Shown: positions 28,118 to 38,986, numbered from the stretch's first letter. The stretch is DNA of 64,000 nucleotides from Methylophaga pinxianii (GCF_020447225.1 NZ_JAJAEO010000178.1:1-64000); one strand, 5' to 3'. Numbers and translations: made by a program. Notes: generated by a model from the sequence alone, not told the origin.

Positions 28118-29608
28118 ATGTTGCAAAACCTTAAACGAGATTGGTTTTCCAATATCCGTGGCGATCTGATCGCCGGAATTGTCGTGGCCTTGGCATTGAT
28201 CCCGGAAGCCATTGCCTTTTCCATCATTGCTGGCGTCGATCCCAAAGTCGGCTTGTATGCTTCATTTTGTATTGCTGTGATTATCTCAATTGTCGGTGGA
28301 CGGCCGGGCATGATTTCAGCGGCCACAGCCGCCATGGCGGTGCTGATGGTAACTTTGGTTAAGGAACACGGACTGGAATATCTTTTAGCCGCAACGTTAC
28401 TTACCGGTGTTATTCAGATTGTGATGGGATATTTGAAACTGGGTAATCTGATGCGGTTTGTCTCACGTTCAGTGGTAACGGGCTTCGTGAACGCCTTGGC
28501 TATATTGATTTTCATGGCACAGCTGCCAGAGTTAACTAACGTGACCTGGCATGTCTATGCGATGACTGCGGCAGGCTTGGGCATTATCTATCTATTCCCG
28601 TACATCCCGACTATCGGTCGTTTATTGCCTTCTCCGCTGGTCACCATCATCGTGCTGACGGTCGTGGCGGTGCTGTTCAATATCGATATTCGCACGGTTG
28701 GGGATATGGGCGAATTACCGGATACATTACCGATATTTTTATGGCCGGATGTACCTCTTAATTTGGAAACATTGTCGATTATTTTCCCATATGCCATCGC
28801 CCTGGCCGTGGTCGGACTGCTGGAATCGATGATGACAGCCACGATTGTGGATGATTTAACCGATACTGCAAGTGATAAAAATCGTGAATGTAAAGGTCAG
28901 GGTGTGGCTAACATAGGTTCGGGTTTATTGGGTGGTATGGCTGGCTGTGCGATGATTGGTCAGTCGATTATCAATATAAAATCAGGTGGCCGAGGCCGTT
29001 TATCGACCATGACAGCCGGCTTGTTCCTTTTATTCATGGTATTGGTTCTGGATGATTTACTGGTACAGATCCCCATGGCCGCTTTGGTGGCAGTAATGAT
29101 TATGGTGTCTATCGGCACATTTTCATGGGCCTCAATCCGTGATCTGAAGAAACATCCCCTGTCGACCAATATCGTTATGGTGGTGACGGTGGCCGTTGTG
29201 GTGTTTACCCATAATCTTGCGCTTGGCGTCTTTGTCGGGGTATTGCTGGCCGCCTTATTCTTTGCCAACAAAGTGGCCCATTTCATGGTGGTAAAAAGCG
29301 AGCTGAGTGAACATGATACGAAACGACGTTATGAAGTCAGAGGGCAGATATTTTTTGCCTCATCTGACAAATTTTCTGCAGCATTTGATTTTAAAGAAGC
29401 TTTAGAAAAAGTCGAAATTGATTTGAGCCATGCTCACTTCTGGGATATTACGTCGGTTTCAGCATTGGACAAGGTGGTGATCAAATTCCGTCGTGAAGGA
29501 ACCGAAGTTGAGCTGGTTGGAATGAATGCGGCTACCGCAACAATAGTGGATAGATTTGGTGTACATGATAAGCCGGAAGAAGTCGAAAAAATACTCGCCG
29601 ATCATTAG
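28118..29608 (+). CDS. SulP family anion transporter with STAS domain
   Basis: A 496-residue inner-membrane transporter of the SulP/SLC26 family, which carries sulfate or bicarbonate. The N-terminal signature [20 protein letters not shown] and [11 protein letters not shown] are typical; about 11-14 membrane segments run to residue 390, followed by a C-terminal STAS domain (about 405-495). Sulfate against bicarbonate cannot be decided from sequence reading; the length and N-terminus resemble BicA-like members. It is followed by a universal stress protein gene 48 bases later, a common pairing. Confidence 0.9.
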   Translation: MLQNLKRDWFSNIRGDLIAGIVVALALIPEAIAFSIIAGVDPKVGLYASFCIAVIISIVGGRPGMISAATAAMAVLMVTLVKEHGLEYLLAATLLTGVIQIVMGYLKLGNLMRFVSRSVVTGFVNALAILIFMAQLPELTNVTWHVYAMTAAGLGIIYLFPYIPTIGRLLPSPLVTIIVLTVVAVLFNIDIRTVGDMGELPDTLPIFLWPDVPLNLETLSIIFPYAIALAVVGLLESMMTATIVDDLTDTASDKNRECKGQGVANIGSGLLGGMAGCAMIGQSIINIKSGGRGRLSTMTAGLFLLFMVLVLDDLLVQIPMAALVAVMIMVSIGTFSWASIRDLKKHPLSTNIVMVVTVAVVVFTHNLALGVFVGVLLAALFFANKVAHFMVVKSELSEHDTKRRYEVRGQIFFASSDKFSAAFDFKEALEKVEIDLSHAHFWDITSVSALDKVVIKFRREGTEVELVGMNAATATIVDRFGVHDKPEEVEKILADH

Positions 29609-29656
29609 TGTTATTTATCGTTAATATCACTAATTAAAAGTTCAAAGGAGAGAGAA

Positions 29657-30517
29657 ATGACAAAAATAATTGCCTGTATCGATGGTTCAATTACTTCACC
29701 GGCTGTTTGTAAAGCTGCCGCTTGGACCAGTCAACGTTTAACAGCGCCATTGGATTTATTGCATGTGCTGGATAAAACGGAATACCCCAAACCCGAAAAC
29801 AGTAAAAATCTGTCCGGCAATATTGGTTTGGGAAGCCATGAGCATTTGCTGCAAGAACTAATTGAGTTAGATGAAAAACGCGGGCGATTGGCTTTAGAAC
29901 ATGGCAAAAACATTTTGCAGGAGGCCAGAGCGTTAGCCCAGCAACACGGCGCGATTGAAGTGACGACACATCAAAGACACGGCAGCCTAATGGAAACCTT
30001 GTCAGACTTGCAGGAGGATACGCGACTGCTGGTATTGGGGCGTCAAGGACAAGCGCATGAAAATGAAACACATAGTCTGGGAAGTCATCTGGAAAATGTT
30101 ATTCGTGCTTTGAATAAACCTATTCTCATAACCTTACCGGAATTTACCATTCCACAACGTTTTATGATTGCTTATGATGGGAGTGCCACAGCAACCAAAG
30201 CATTGGAGAAAGTTGCTGAAAGTGAGCTGTTGAAAGGAATGCCATGTCATATCGTCATGGTGGCTGAAGACGATACCAGTCATCAGTCCAAACTTAATTC
30301 CGCATTGCAACATCTTCAATCTGCAGGTTTTGATGTCACATCTGCTTTATTACAAGGAGCAGTAGAACCGGCATTACATCAATATCAACGTGATAATGAA
30401 ATTGAATTGATGGTGATGGGCGCATATGGCCACTCGCGGATCCGTCAGTTTCTGGTTGGCAGTAACACGGCAAAAATGGTGCGGATGAGTGACATTCCGT
30501 TATTACTACTGCGTTAA
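29657..30517 (+). CDS. tandem-domain universal stress protein
   Basis: A 286-residue cytoplasmic protein with two UspA domains (about 1-145 and 150-286). The second keeps the ATP-binding motif G-x2-G-x9-G-S in MGAYGHSRIRQFLVGSNT; the first has a degenerate version (LGRQGQAHENETHSLGSHL). It starts at ATG behind AAGGAG. Its place between a SulP transporter and a DksA-like gene suggests a stress or anion-linked role; the ligand is unknown. Confidence 0.88.
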   Translation: MTKIIACIDGSITSPAVCKAAAWTSQRLTAPLDLLHVLDKTEYPKPENSKNLSGNIGLGSHEHLLQELIELDEKRGRLALEHGKNILQEARALAQQHGAIEVTTHQRHGSLMETLSDLQEDTRLLVLGRQGQAHENETHSLGSHLENVIRALNKPILITLPEFTIPQRFMIAYDGSATATKALEKVAESELLKGMPCHIVMVAEDDTSHQSKLNSALQHLQSAGFDVTSALLQGAVEPALHQYQRDNEIELMVMGAYGHSRIRQFLVGSNTAKMVRMSDIPLLLLR

Positions 30518-30531
30518 TCAGGATACAACCC

Positions 30532-30870
30532 TTGAATCAGATGAATATTGTGCAGTTGGAAAACTATCGACAAAAGTTACTGCAGCTTAAACTGGCATTG
30601 TTGACGGATAATGAAGCCGATACGCTGAGTATGGTTGAAATACACCCTGCACAATTGGACGGCTTATCCTTTCGTCAGCAAATTCAACAGCAGGAAGCAT
30701 TGAAGTTTAAACAAGCGCAATTACAGGCAATCGATGGCGCATTGCGACGTATCGAACAGGATGATTTTGGCTTTTGTTTTGTGTGTGATCAGGCTATCAG
30801 TGAAGCACAGTTAAATTTCGATTTGACAGTGACTCGCTGTATAAAATGTGCAGATACTGCGTTCGATTGA
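30532..30870 (+). CDS. small DksA/TraR-type C4 zinc finger protein
   Basis: A 112-residue protein with a helical N-terminus and a C-terminal C4 zinc finger, CFVCDQAISEAQL...RCIKC (about 83-107), as in TraR/DksA relatives that bind the RNA polymerase secondary channel. The acidic DxxDxA coiled-coil tip of DksA is not visible, so ppGpp-type action cannot be assumed. TTG at 30532 has AGGA 8 bases upstream and was kept; ATG at 30541 would drop three residues. It follows the stress protein by 14 bases. Confidence 0.75.
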   Translation: MNQMNIVQLENYRQKLLQLKLALLTDNEADTLSMVEIHPAQLDGLSFRQQIQQQEALKFKQAQLQAIDGALRRIEQDDFGFCFVCDQAISEAQLNFDLTVTRCIKCADTAFD

Positions 30871-30894
30871 TTTTCAGTTTTTTTACACTATTAA
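30867..30894 (+). promoter_or_regulatory. putative promoter of the phytochrome-like gene
   Basis: TTGATT (30867-30872), 16 bases including a T run, and TATTAA (30889-30894) lie between the zinc finger gene and the cyclase gene. Transcription from here would leave a leader of about 30 bases. Confidence 0.4.
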
Positions 30895-30931
30895 GACTAC
30901 AATTACTTCGCATTACGGTATCTGATATTAA

Positions 30932-33001
30932 TTGGAATCATTCTTGGCAATTACTTTTGAAACTCAACATTCTGCAGTGAATCGAATTGAAGCCATTCAA
31001 TCATTCGGCTGTCTTATCCGTTTTGATGAGAAATTACAGAAAATTTTGCAAGTCAGTACAAATTTGCAAGAAAATCTGGGTATTTCCGTCGAAACGGCGT
31101 TGAGTTCTTCCCCCAAGGATATTCTGGGCAGTAAACTCCATCAGCGTTTACTGCAAGCTCTTTCTGCAAGCACTCGCTTAGCCTCGGCGTTAATGATAAA
31201 TCGTCAGGTGGCTGGTTCTTATCAACGTTTTTACGTGATGGCTTACCGCAGTAATGCCTCAATAGTTGTTGAGTTTGAACCCCTTTCACGCTCGGGTGAG
31301 CAGCGTTTAATGCCAATCGTTAATGAGTGGTTAAGTCGGTTGGCTCAGGTTCAGGAAATACAGTCTTTACAACAAATGCTAGTACAGAGTGTACAGGCGG
31401 TGACGGGGTATGATCGCGTATTGCTATGTCAGTTTGATTCACATTGGCACCGTACCGCGATTGCGGAAGTCTGTCGTGATGCTTCCCGCAGCTTATTGAA
31501 TTACCGTTTTCCAGCGAGCGATATTCCTGCCGAGGTCAGAAATCGTTACTCCATTAACCCGATACGTTATGTCTCGGATGTAAATGCCGGAATAGTGCCT
31601 TTTGCTCCCACATCCACTGACATTGCTGTACCCCCATTGGATTTAACCGCTGGTATGTTGAGAGGGTTATCTCCGTTTCATCAACAATATCTGCGTGAAA
31701 TTAAAGTTGATGCTTCGCTTTCCATCGCGATCACAGGTGAACAAAAACTGTGGGGAATACTGACCTGTCACCATTTTAAAGCAATGCAGATTTCTGCGGC
31801 AGAGCGGGATGCGGCATTTAATCTGGTACAAATGGCCACGCAGCGAATGTTTTTATTGCAGGCTCGTCAACAGGCGATGTTTTTGGAAAATGTTTTAAAC
31901 AGCCGTGAATTATTGTCAGCAGAACGGGACAAAGTAGTTCAGCCAACCAGGTTACTCGACATTTATGGCCGGGACTGGATGCAACTGTTTAATTGTATCG
32001 GCATTGCCTTGTTATATCGTAATGAAGTCAGGTGTATCGGTGAAACGCTGGATACTTATGAAGTTGATATTGTCGGGCGATGGCTGTCCACGGCTATTGG
32101 AAATAAACCCTGCTGGGCTTGTGATCAATTGTCACAAAGCCCTCTGGATGAGCTGGTCAATTTACGAAACAGAGCAGGACTGCTTGCTGTGCCTTTACCA
32201 ATAGAACAAAGCCATTCGGGTTGGTTATTGTTGTTCAGACGTGCGCAGAAGACCGAATATCGATGGGTTGCCAAAAAACATATTATTGAAACGATTACAC
32301 AGAATCCGTTGCAGTCAGCCGAAGAGCGTGGTTACCCAATTTGGATTGAAACAGTAGAAAATGAAGCTCAGTGTTGGACGAGTAGTGAACAAAATGCGGC
32401 GCAGGATCTGGCAGAAGATCTGGCTGTGGCCATTACAGTGCATCAAATCAATCGCCTTAATACAGAATTACAGCGGGCAAACACCCAACTGAAAGAGATC
32501 GCACATACCGATACGTTGACCAAAATATGGAATCGGTATCGAATGGAGCTGGCAATCGATACTGAACTTGCCGCTGCAGAACGTTATGGTCACCCTTGTT
32601 CAATCTTGCTATTCGACGTGGATCATTTTAAGCAGGTCAATGATACCTACGGGCATGATGTGGGTGATCAAGTGCTGACAGGTTTAGCCGATCAGGTTCA
32701 GGCCAAGCTCCGTGCCAGCGATTTTTTCGGCCGATGGGGCGGTGAAGAGTTTATTGTTCTGACATCGCATAATGGTCTGGATGAGGCGATGGGGTTGGCA
32801 GAACGATTGCGCAAACACATTGAATCAGTGGTTTTCGAAACGGTGGGAAATATTACCATCAGCATCGGTGTTGCCGAAGCGTTGTTAGGCAAAGAAACAC
32901 GTAAACAACTGATAGAACGGGCAGACAAGGCCATGTATCAAGCAAAACAAACCGGCCGTAATCAAATCAAAGCCGCCACAGCTGAATTGTCGGATTCCTG
33001 A
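30932..33001 (+). CDS. phytochrome-like diguanylate cyclase (PAS-GAF-PHY-GGDEF)
   Basis: A 689-residue cytoplasmic sensor. The PAS-like start (RIEAIQSFGCLIRFD) matches the phytochrome EPIxxPGxIQPHG region; the GAF domain has the biliverdin-pocket motif PASDIPAEVRNRY and WGILTCHH, a PHY-like region follows, and the C-terminus is GGDEF with GGEEF at 603-607 and an I-site RASD at 594-597, so an active, feedback-inhibited c-di-GMP synthase is expected. The bacteriophytochrome N-terminal cysteine is absent; Cys27 lies just after the QPHG-equivalent, and the plant/Cph1 GAF cysteine site is Phe. There is no ATG near the start; TTG at 30932 or 30944 must be used. No heme oxygenase gene is nearby. Confidence 0.88.
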   Translation: MESFLAITFETQHSAVNRIEAIQSFGCLIRFDEKLQKILQVSTNLQENLGISVETALSSSPKDILGSKLHQRLLQALSASTRLASALMINRQVAGSYQRFYVMAYRSNASIVVEFEPLSRSGEQRLMPIVNEWLSRLAQVQEIQSLQQMLVQSVQAVTGYDRVLLCQFDSHWHRTAIAEVCRDASRSLLNYRFPASDIPAEVRNRYSINPIRYVSDVNAGIVPFAPTSTDIAVPPLDLTAGMLRGLSPFHQQYLREIKVDASLSIAITGEQKLWGILTCHHFKAMQISAAERDAAFNLVQMATQRMFLLQARQQAMFLENVLNSRELLSAERDKVVQPTRLLDIYGRDWMQLFNCIGIALLYRNEVRCIGETLDTYEVDIVGRWLSTAIGNKPCWACDQLSQSPLDELVNLRNRAGLLAVPLPIEQSHSGWLLLFRRAQKTEYRWVAKKHIIETITQNPLQSAEERGYPIWIETVENEAQCWTSSEQNAAQDLAEDLAVAITVHQINRLNTELQRANTQLKEIAHTDTLTKIWNRYRMELAIDTELAAAERYGHPCSILLFDVDHFKQVNDTYGHDVGDQVLTGLADQVQAKLRASDFFGRWGGEEFIVLTSHNGLDEAMGLAERLRKHIESVVFETVGNITISIGVAEALLGKETRKQLIERADKAMYQAKQTGRNQIKAATAELSDS

Positions 33002-33078
33002 TTATCATCCAAAATACTCGCATTCATGCGTGTGCTGCCAATGTGGATTGGCTTCTATCTATCTAAAACTGAGTTACT

Positions 33079-34662
33079 ATGTCCGAAAGCCCGTTACAAA
33101 AACAAGTTTCCAAACGACGCACCTTTGCCATTATTTCGCATCCAGATGCCGGTAAAACGACACTGACGGAAAAATTACTCCTATTCGGCGGTGCTATTCA
33201 GATGGCTGGAAGTGTTAAGTCTCGTAAAACCGATAGACATGCTACTTCTGACTGGATGGAGATGGAGAAGGAACGGGGAATTTCCGTTACTTCTTCGGTA
33301 ATGCAGTTTCCGTATAAAGATCGCATCGTTAATCTGCTCGATACACCCGGCCATGCGGACTTTTCTGAAGATACCTACCGTACCTTAACGGCAGTTGATT
33401 CGGCATTAATGGTCATTGACAGCGCCAAAGGTGTTGAGGAACGCACTATTAAACTGATGGAAGTCTGTCGGTTACGTGATACGCCAATTCTGACTTTCAT
33501 TAACAAGCTGGATCGGGAAGGTCGGGATCCTCTGGACTTACTCAGTGAAGTTGAGAATATTCTGAATATCCGTTGTGCTCCAATCACCTGGCCAATTGGT
33601 ATGGGCAAAGGTTTTAAAGGCATTTTCCATCTCTACAATGACAATATTCGACTATTTGAAGCGCATGGTGGTAAAGAGGCGGGAGAGTTGATTCAGGGCT
33701 TGGATAACCCACGCCTGGATGAATTATTCGGTTCTATGGCGCAAGAGTTACGTGAAGAAATTGATCTGGTGCGTGGCGCCAGCGATGAATTTGATTTGGA
33801 TGCCTTTTTATCCGGACAAATGACTCCGGTATTTTTTGGCTCGGCAATGAATAATTTTGGTGTGACCGAGTTGATGGATGCCTATGTAGAGTATGCCCCC
33901 GCCCCTCAGCCTCGTGAAACCAAAACCCGTAATGTTGTCGCCGATGAAGACAATTTCAGCGGTTTTGTATTTAAAATTCAGGCAAATATGGATCCCAAGC
34001 ATCGCGATCGGATTGCGTTTATGCGCGTTTGCAGCGGACACTACACCAAAGGCATGAAGTTACGTCAAACCCGGATTGGTAAAGATGTCACCATTGCTAA
34101 TGCGGTGACATTTATGGCTGCAGAACGCGAACAGGCAGAAGAAGCCTGGCCAGGTGATATTTTGGGGTTACATAATCACGGCACTATCCAAATCGGTGAT
34201 ACTTTTACCCAGGGTGAAGATCTGCAGTTTACCGGCATTCCTTATTTTGCTCCTGAGCTATTCCGTCGAGTCCGTTTAAAAGATCCTTTGAAAAACAAAG
34301 CATTATTAAAAGGCTTACAACAGTTGAGCGAAGAGGGCGCCACCCAGTTATTTCGGCCATTGGATAATAATGATTTGATTCTCGGCGCCGTCGGAGTATT
34401 GCAATTCGATGTAGTCGTACACCGTCTTAAAGGAGAGTATGGCGTTGAGTGCGCCTATGAGCCAGTTCAGGTGCACACCGCAAGGTGGGTTTATTGTGAT
34501 GATGTGAAAAAGCTTGAAGAATTCAAACGTAAGGCCTCAATGAATCTGGCGCTTGATGGGGCAGATAACCTGACCTATATCGCGCCGACACGTGTCAATC
34601 TGGACCTGACCATTGAGCGCTGGCCGGAAATTGAGTTCCGTTCAACTCGAGAGCATCTTTAA
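33079..34662 (+). CDS. prfC: peptide chain release factor 3
   Basis: RF3 is the GTPase that recycles RF1 and RF2 from the ribosome after termination. The 527-residue product matches the family length. It has P-loop SHPDAGKTT (about 20-28), [25 protein letters not shown], and the later EF-G-like domains with [18 protein letters not shown]. It stands between a phytochrome-like gene and a CBS gene with no clear operon link. Confidence 0.97.
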   Translation: MSESPLQKQVSKRRTFAIISHPDAGKTTLTEKLLLFGGAIQMAGSVKSRKTDRHATSDWMEMEKERGISVTSSVMQFPYKDRIVNLLDTPGHADFSEDTYRTLTAVDSALMVIDSAKGVEERTIKLMEVCRLRDTPILTFINKLDREGRDPLDLLSEVENILNIRCAPITWPIGMGKGFKGIFHLYNDNIRLFEAHGGKEAGELIQGLDNPRLDELFGSMAQELREEIDLVRGASDEFDLDAFLSGQMTPVFFGSAMNNFGVTELMDAYVEYAPAPQPRETKTRNVVADEDNFSGFVFKIQANMDPKHRDRIAFMRVCSGHYTKGMKLRQTRIGKDVTIANAVTFMAAEREQAEEAWPGDILGLHNHGTIQIGDTFTQGEDLQFTGIPYFAPELFRRVRLKDPLKNKALLKGLQQLSEEGATQLFRPLDNNDLILGAVGVLQFDVVVHRLKGEYGVECAYEPVQVHTARWVYCDDVKKLEEFKRKASMNLALDGADNLTYIAPTRVNLDLTIERWPEIEFRSTREHL

Positions 34663-34727
34663 AAGGCTTGCCAGTGAGATGAGTTCTCAAGCAGAATGAA
34701 TTTTCCATTTCGTTGCCGGAGAGAGAG

Positions 34728-35177
34728 ATGAAAGTCAGACTCATTACCAAAAACAAAGGTAAGCCGGTTATCGGCCTGACACCAACTGATTCCCTGGACA
34801 AAGCTGTCCAGCTGATGATGGAACATCGCATTGGTTCATTAGTGGTGACGGACAATGGGGCTTTGGTCGGCATTTTGTCAGAACGTGATTTGCTGAACGT
34901 TCTGCACCAGAAACATGCGATGTGGGAGCCGAAAACGGCCGCAGACGCCATGACACCGAATCCCTATACCTGTGACCCGGATAATACACTGGAAGAAGTG
35001 ATGAATATAATGGTTGAACATAATATTCGTCATTTACCGGTGGTTTACAAAGGACATCTTGAAGGGATGCTATCGATTACGGATATTGTGGAAGAGCTGC
35101 TGAAAAAAGCGAAGTTTGAAAACAAACTGTTGAAAAACTACATACAAAACTGGCCGGACGCCGAACACGAGGATTAG
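34728..35177 (+). CDS. CBS domain-pair protein
   Basis: A 149-residue protein made of two CBS domains (about 10-62 and 78-130), with the typical GSLVVTDNGALVGILSERDLL and RHLPVVYKGHLEGMLSITDIVEE ends. CBS pairs bind adenosine nucleotides and regulate partners; no partner domain is present. The frame opens at 34713, but the ATG at 34728 directly behind GGAGAGAG is preferred. It is convergent with the DUF3579 gene. Confidence 0.85.
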   Translation: MKVRLITKNKGKPVIGLTPTDSLDKAVQLMMEHRIGSLVVTDNGALVGILSERDLLNVLHQKHAMWEPKTAADAMTPNPYTCDPDNTLEEVMNIMVEHNIRHLPVVYKGHLEGMLSITDIVEELLKKAKFENKLLKNYIQNWPDAEHED

Positions 35178-35230
35178 ATCCTGCCTAGGGTTTATATTTC
35201 TCGCATCCGTGAGAGGGCAAGCGGAGCGGC

Positions 35231-35272
35231 GATGAAAAAATGCTGGCTCTATGACTCAGGCAAATGAGCCAC
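35231..35272 (-). terminator. terminator of the DUF3579 gene
   Basis: On the minus strand TGGCTC (35271-35266) and GAGCCA (35249-35244) pair around a 16-base loop and are followed by GCATTTTTT. The hairpin includes the stop codon of the gene. Confidence 0.55.
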
Positions 35273-35536
35273 TTTTTCAACTTGCAATTGGTTATCTTCG
35301 GCAAACTCGAGGAGAAACTCGAACAGCATGATATCGTCTTCTTCAAGCTGCGCATCAATGACGACACATTTTATTCCTTCCAGTGACGCCAATTTTACCT
35401 GAGGGTGAAAAATAATTCTTCTTCCCGGACCATAACTGGCCACCGCACCACATAGTCGTTCTGCCCAGTCACTTGGACGAAATTTACCGCCGTCTTTGGT
35501 GATGCCTTTAATGATCACTTTTTCCGTTGCAGTCAT
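35249..35536 (-). CDS. DUF3579 family protein
   Basis: A 95-residue cytoplasmic protein matching the DUF3579 pattern: KVIIKGITKDGGKFRPSDWAERL, then HPQVKLASLEGIKCVVIDA and FLLEFAEDNQLQVE near the end. Function unknown; the family is common in Beta- and Gammaproteobacteria. It is divergent from ileS across a 170-base gap containing the ileS promoter and a small hairpin GCCCG/CGGGC (35597-35613). Confidence 0.8.
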   Translation of the reverse strand: MTATEKVIIKGITKDGGKFRPSDWAERLCGAVASYGPGRRIIFHPQVKLASLEGIKCVVIDAQLEEDDIMLFEFLLEFAEDNQLQVEKVAHLPES

Positions 35537-35641
35537 CGAATTAGGAGCTCTTAAATTGACAAAATGGATATTGGTTGAACATTTTACTGCAATTCAGCCC
35601 GTTCGCATCGGGCAAAGCCCAAACAAACCTTATTTCAGTGA

Positions 35642-35670
35642 TTTAGGTCAGCGCGAAAAACCCGTATAAT
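35642..35670 (+). promoter_or_regulatory. promoter of the ileS operon
   Basis: A perfect -10 element TATAAT (35665-35670) is preceded, with a 17-base spacer, by a weak -35 TTTAGG (35642-35647). Transcription would start near 35677, about 30 bases before the ileS GTG. Confidence 0.6.
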
Positions 35671-35706
35671 CGAGCGCTTTATTATTTGACGACAACGAGA
35701 CGTTTT

Positions 35707-38508
35707 GTGGCCGACTACAAACACACTTTAAACCTTCCTGCGACCGACTTTCCGATGAAAGCCGGTTTGCCCAATCGCGAACCCGAGATTTTAAAGCGTT
35801 GGCAGGAGCAAGACCTGTATCAACAGTTGCGACAAAAAAATCAGGCTAAAGCCAAATTTATTCTGCATGATGGACCTCCATATGCCAATGGGGATATCCA
35901 TATCGGTCACGCCGTCAATAAAATTCTCAAAGATATTATTCTGAAGTCCAAGACTCTTAGTGGTTTTAACACACCTTATGTTCCCGGTTGGGATTGTCAT
36001 GGTTTACCTATCGAATTAAATGTCGAGAAAAAGGTAGGCAAGCCGGGCGTTAAAGTCTCTCCGGCTGAGTTTCGTCAGGCTTGTCGTGATTATGCGGCCA
36101 AGCAGGTTGATGGACAGCGTGAAGATTTCAAACGTTTAGGTGTTTTGGCGGATTGGGATAATCCCTACCTGACGATGGATTTTCAGTTTGAAGCGGATAT
36201 CATCCGTACCTTGGGTGAAATCATTGAAAATGGTCATCTGCACAAAGGCGTCAAGCCTGTTCACTGGTGCGTCGATTGTGGATCTGCTCTGGCAGAAGCT
36301 GAAGTCGAATATGAAGACAAAACCTCACCTGCAATAGATGTACGTTTTCAACTGGTGGATGCTGCTGCATTTGATAAAGCCTGTCCAAATGAAGGCAAAG
36401 GTTCAATCAGTATTGCCATCTGGACCACTACACCATGGACTTTGCCTGCCAATCAGGCCGTATGTCTGCATCCTGAATTGGATTATGTGGTAGTGCAATG
36501 CGTTAATGAGCGTTTGGTGTTAGCAGAAGCGCTCTACGAAAAAGCCCTTGAGCGTTACCAGTTAACAGGCGAAGTCATTGCTCGCTGTAAAGGTGCAATG
36601 TTGGAAGGTTTGCAGCTACAGCATCCATTTTATGATCGTAAAGTTCCGGTTATTCTGGGTGAGCACGTGACAACCGATGCCGGTACCGGTGCGGTTCACA
36701 CTGCTCCCGGTCATGGCCAGGATGACTATATTGTAGGTTTGAAATATAAACTGGAAGTCGATAATCCGGTAGCAGGTAATGGGGTCTTTTTACCTGATAC
36801 TCCTGTGTTTGCCGGTGAATCGGTGTTTAAAGCCAACCCTCAGGTTATCGAATTATTAAAAGAAAAATCGTCATTACTCTGTCATGTGGATATCCGTCAC
36901 AGCTATCCACATTGCTGGCGGCATAAAACACCAATTATTTTCCGTGCGACACCACAATGGTTTGTCAGCATGAATCAGAATGGTCTACGTGATCAGGCGA
37001 TGCAGGCCATTGCTGCGACCAAATGGATGCCAGATTGGGGCCAGAAGCGTATTGAAAATATGGTGTCAGGCCGCCCCGACTGGTGTATTTCACGTCAGCG
37101 GACCTGGGGTGTGCCCATTCCATTATTTGTCCATCAGCAGAGTGGGGAATTACATCCTGAATCTCAAGCTTTAATCGAGAAAGTCGCTTTGGCTGTTGAA
37201 CAAAAGGGTATTGATGCCTGGTTTGATATGGATGCCAGTGAGCTGATTGGTGGCGATGCCGACGATTATTACAAAGTCACTGATACGCTGGATGTATGGT
37301 TTGATTCCGGTGTGTCACATGCCTGCGTGTTAACCCGTCGTGACGGTTTGCAGCGCCCTGCCGATTTGTATCTTGAAGGTAGTGATCAACATCGTGGTTG
37401 GTTTCAGTCTTCATTACTGACCTCAGTTGCCACCACCGGAAAAGCACCCTACAAAGCTGTGCTGACTCACGGCTTTACCGTGGATGCCGAAGGCAAGAAA
37501 ATGTCCAAATCGAAGGGCAACACAGTATCACCGCAAAAAGTGGTCAATAACCTCGGTGCCGATATTATCCGCCTCTGGGTGGCGGCCACAGATTACAGTG
37601 CTGAAATGACGGTATCGGATGAAATTCTGAAGCGTACTGCGGATTCTTATCGCCGGATTCGTAATACTGCACGGTATTTATTATCGAATCTGAATGATTT
37701 TGATCCAGCCTCCCATCTGGTGACAACCGAAAAGCTATTGCCACTGGATCGCTGGGTGCTGGACCGGGCTTACCATTTACAGCTGGAAATCCTGGCTGCT
37801 TACGAAAGTTATCAGTTTCATCTGATTTATCAGAAGGTACATAATTTCTGTGCCAATGAGCTGGGCAGTGCTTATCTGGATATCACTAAAGATCGCCAAT
37901 ACACTATGCCGGCCGATAGTCTTGGACGTCGCTCTTCACAAACGGCGATGTACCATATTCTGGAAGCCTTAACCCGCTGGATTGCACCGATTCTGAGTTT
38001 TACTGCGGATGAGCTGTGGGAATTTATTCCAGGACAACGTAATGCCTCCGTATTGTTGAATGAGTGGTATCCCTTGTTGGAGCCATTAGCAGTAGACAGT
38101 GTTCTGTCGTTGGCAGATTGGCAACAGTTGTTTTCTGTACGTGAGGCTGTAGCGAAAGAGCTGGAAAATAAACGCAATCAGGGTGAAGTCAAAGGTGGCC
38201 TGACCGCGGATATCAATCTTTATGCAGAAGACGAGTTGCTGAAAGTGCTGAATAAAGTGGGTGACGAATTGAGATTTGTTTTGATCACATCCTCTGCCAA
38301 ACGTTTTGCCATAGGAGAGAAACCTGCAACGGCCATTAATACGAGCCTGTCAGGTCTGGCTGTTGATATTCATGCTTCTGCCAATGCTCGTTGTGAACGT
38401 TGCTGGCATCAAACAGAAGATGTTGGTAACCATACTGATCATCCCGAATTATGTGGTCGATGTGTTAAAAATATTGAGGGCGACGGCGAATCACGCCGTT
38501 TTGCCTGA
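35707..38508 (+). CDS. ileS: isoleucyl-tRNA synthetase
   Basis: IleS charges tRNA-Ile with isoleucine and edits valine. The product is 933 residues, the bacterial type. The class I signatures are [13 protein letters not shown] (about 58-70) and KMSKSKGN (about 600-607); the editing insert is present (about 190-400), with [12 protein letters not shown], and the C-terminal zinc finger has CERCWH and CGRCV. The open frame begins at TTG 35686, but GTG at 35707 (reading [11 protein letters not shown]) matches the family N-terminus and was chosen. lspA follows after 10 bases. Confidence 0.97.
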   Translation: MADYKHTLNLPATDFPMKAGLPNREPEILKRWQEQDLYQQLRQKNQAKAKFILHDGPPYANGDIHIGHAVNKILKDIILKSKTLSGFNTPYVPGWDCHGLPIELNVEKKVGKPGVKVSPAEFRQACRDYAAKQVDGQREDFKRLGVLADWDNPYLTMDFQFEADIIRTLGEIIENGHLHKGVKPVHWCVDCGSALAEAEVEYEDKTSPAIDVRFQLVDAAAFDKACPNEGKGSISIAIWTTTPWTLPANQAVCLHPELDYVVVQCVNERLVLAEALYEKALERYQLTGEVIARCKGAMLEGLQLQHPFYDRKVPVILGEHVTTDAGTGAVHTAPGHGQDDYIVGLKYKLEVDNPVAGNGVFLPDTPVFAGESVFKANPQVIELLKEKSSLLCHVDIRHSYPHCWRHKTPIIFRATPQWFVSMNQNGLRDQAMQAIAATKWMPDWGQKRIENMVSGRPDWCISRQRTWGVPIPLFVHQQSGELHPESQALIEKVALAVEQKGIDAWFDMDASELIGGDADDYYKVTDTLDVWFDSGVSHACVLTRRDGLQRPADLYLEGSDQHRGWFQSSLLTSVATTGKAPYKAVLTHGFTVDAEGKKMSKSKGNTVSPQKVVNNLGADIIRLWVAATDYSAEMTVSDEILKRTADSYRRIRNTARYLLSNLNDFDPASHLVTTEKLLPLDRWVLDRAYHLQLEILAAYESYQFHLIYQKVHNFCANELGSAYLDITKDRQYTMPADSLGRRSSQTAMYHILEALTRWIAPILSFTADELWEFIPGQRNASVLLNEWYPLLEPLAVDSVLSLADWQQLFSVREAVAKELENKRNQGEVKGGLTADINLYAEDELLKVLNKVGDELRFVLITSSAKRFAIGEKPATAINTSLSGLAVDIHASANARCERCWHQTEDVGNHTDHPELCGRCVKNIEGDGESRRFA

Positions 38509-38518
38509 GGCCAGGATT

Positions 38519-38986
38519 ATGTTGAAGTGGTTATGGCTAAGTGCGTTGATCATTACCCTGGATCAAGTGACCAAAGTTATTATGTCGAATTGGCTGGATC
38601 TCTACGAAACCGTCGCAGTGATGCCGTATTTCAATTTCACACTGGCACATAACAGTGGGGCCGCGTTCAGTTTTCTGGCCGGCGCAGGCGGCTGGCAGCG
38701 CTGGTTTTTCATTGGCCTGGCTGTCTCTGTTTCCATCGCATTGATCATCTGGCTCTCACGGTTAAAAAATCAGGCTAAAGTTGAAGCCGCGGCTATTGCA
38801 TTGATTATTGGCGGTGCGATTGGCAATGTGATCGATCGGTTTATTCATGGGTATGTTATTGATTTTATAGATGTGTATGTAGGGACATATCATTGGCCAG
38901 CCTTTAATGTCGCTGATGCGGCCATCTGTATTGGTGCTGTGTTATTGATTGTGGACAGTTTCAGAAAACCCGCGGAGCAAAAATGA
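38519..38986 (+). CDS. lspA: lipoprotein signal peptidase II
   Basis: LspA cleaves signal peptides of prolipoproteins in the inner membrane, after lipid attachment. The 155-residue product has four membrane helices and both catalytic Asp boxes, GNVIDRFIHG and FNVADAAICIG. The ATG at 38519 with CCAGGA upstream was chosen; the frame is open further back into ileS. It follows ileS as in most Gammaproteobacteria and overlaps hisC by 4 bases, which is unusual because fkpB-ispH normally comes next. Confidence 0.96.
   Translation: MLKWLWLSALIITLDQVTKVIMSNWLDLYETVAVMPYFNFTLAHNSGAAFSFLAGAGGWQRWFFIGLAVSVSIALIIWLSRLKNQAKVEAAAIALIIGGAIGNVIDRFIHGYVIDFIDVYVGTYHWPAFNVADAAICIGAVLLIVDSFRKPAEQK

Noticed and set aside
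30932..30976. Frameshift at the start of the phytochrome-like gene hiding the usual cysteine
   Set aside because: The frame is closed by TAA at 30929-30931 and the other two frames just upstream do not encode a recognisable Cys-containing phytochrome N-terminus.
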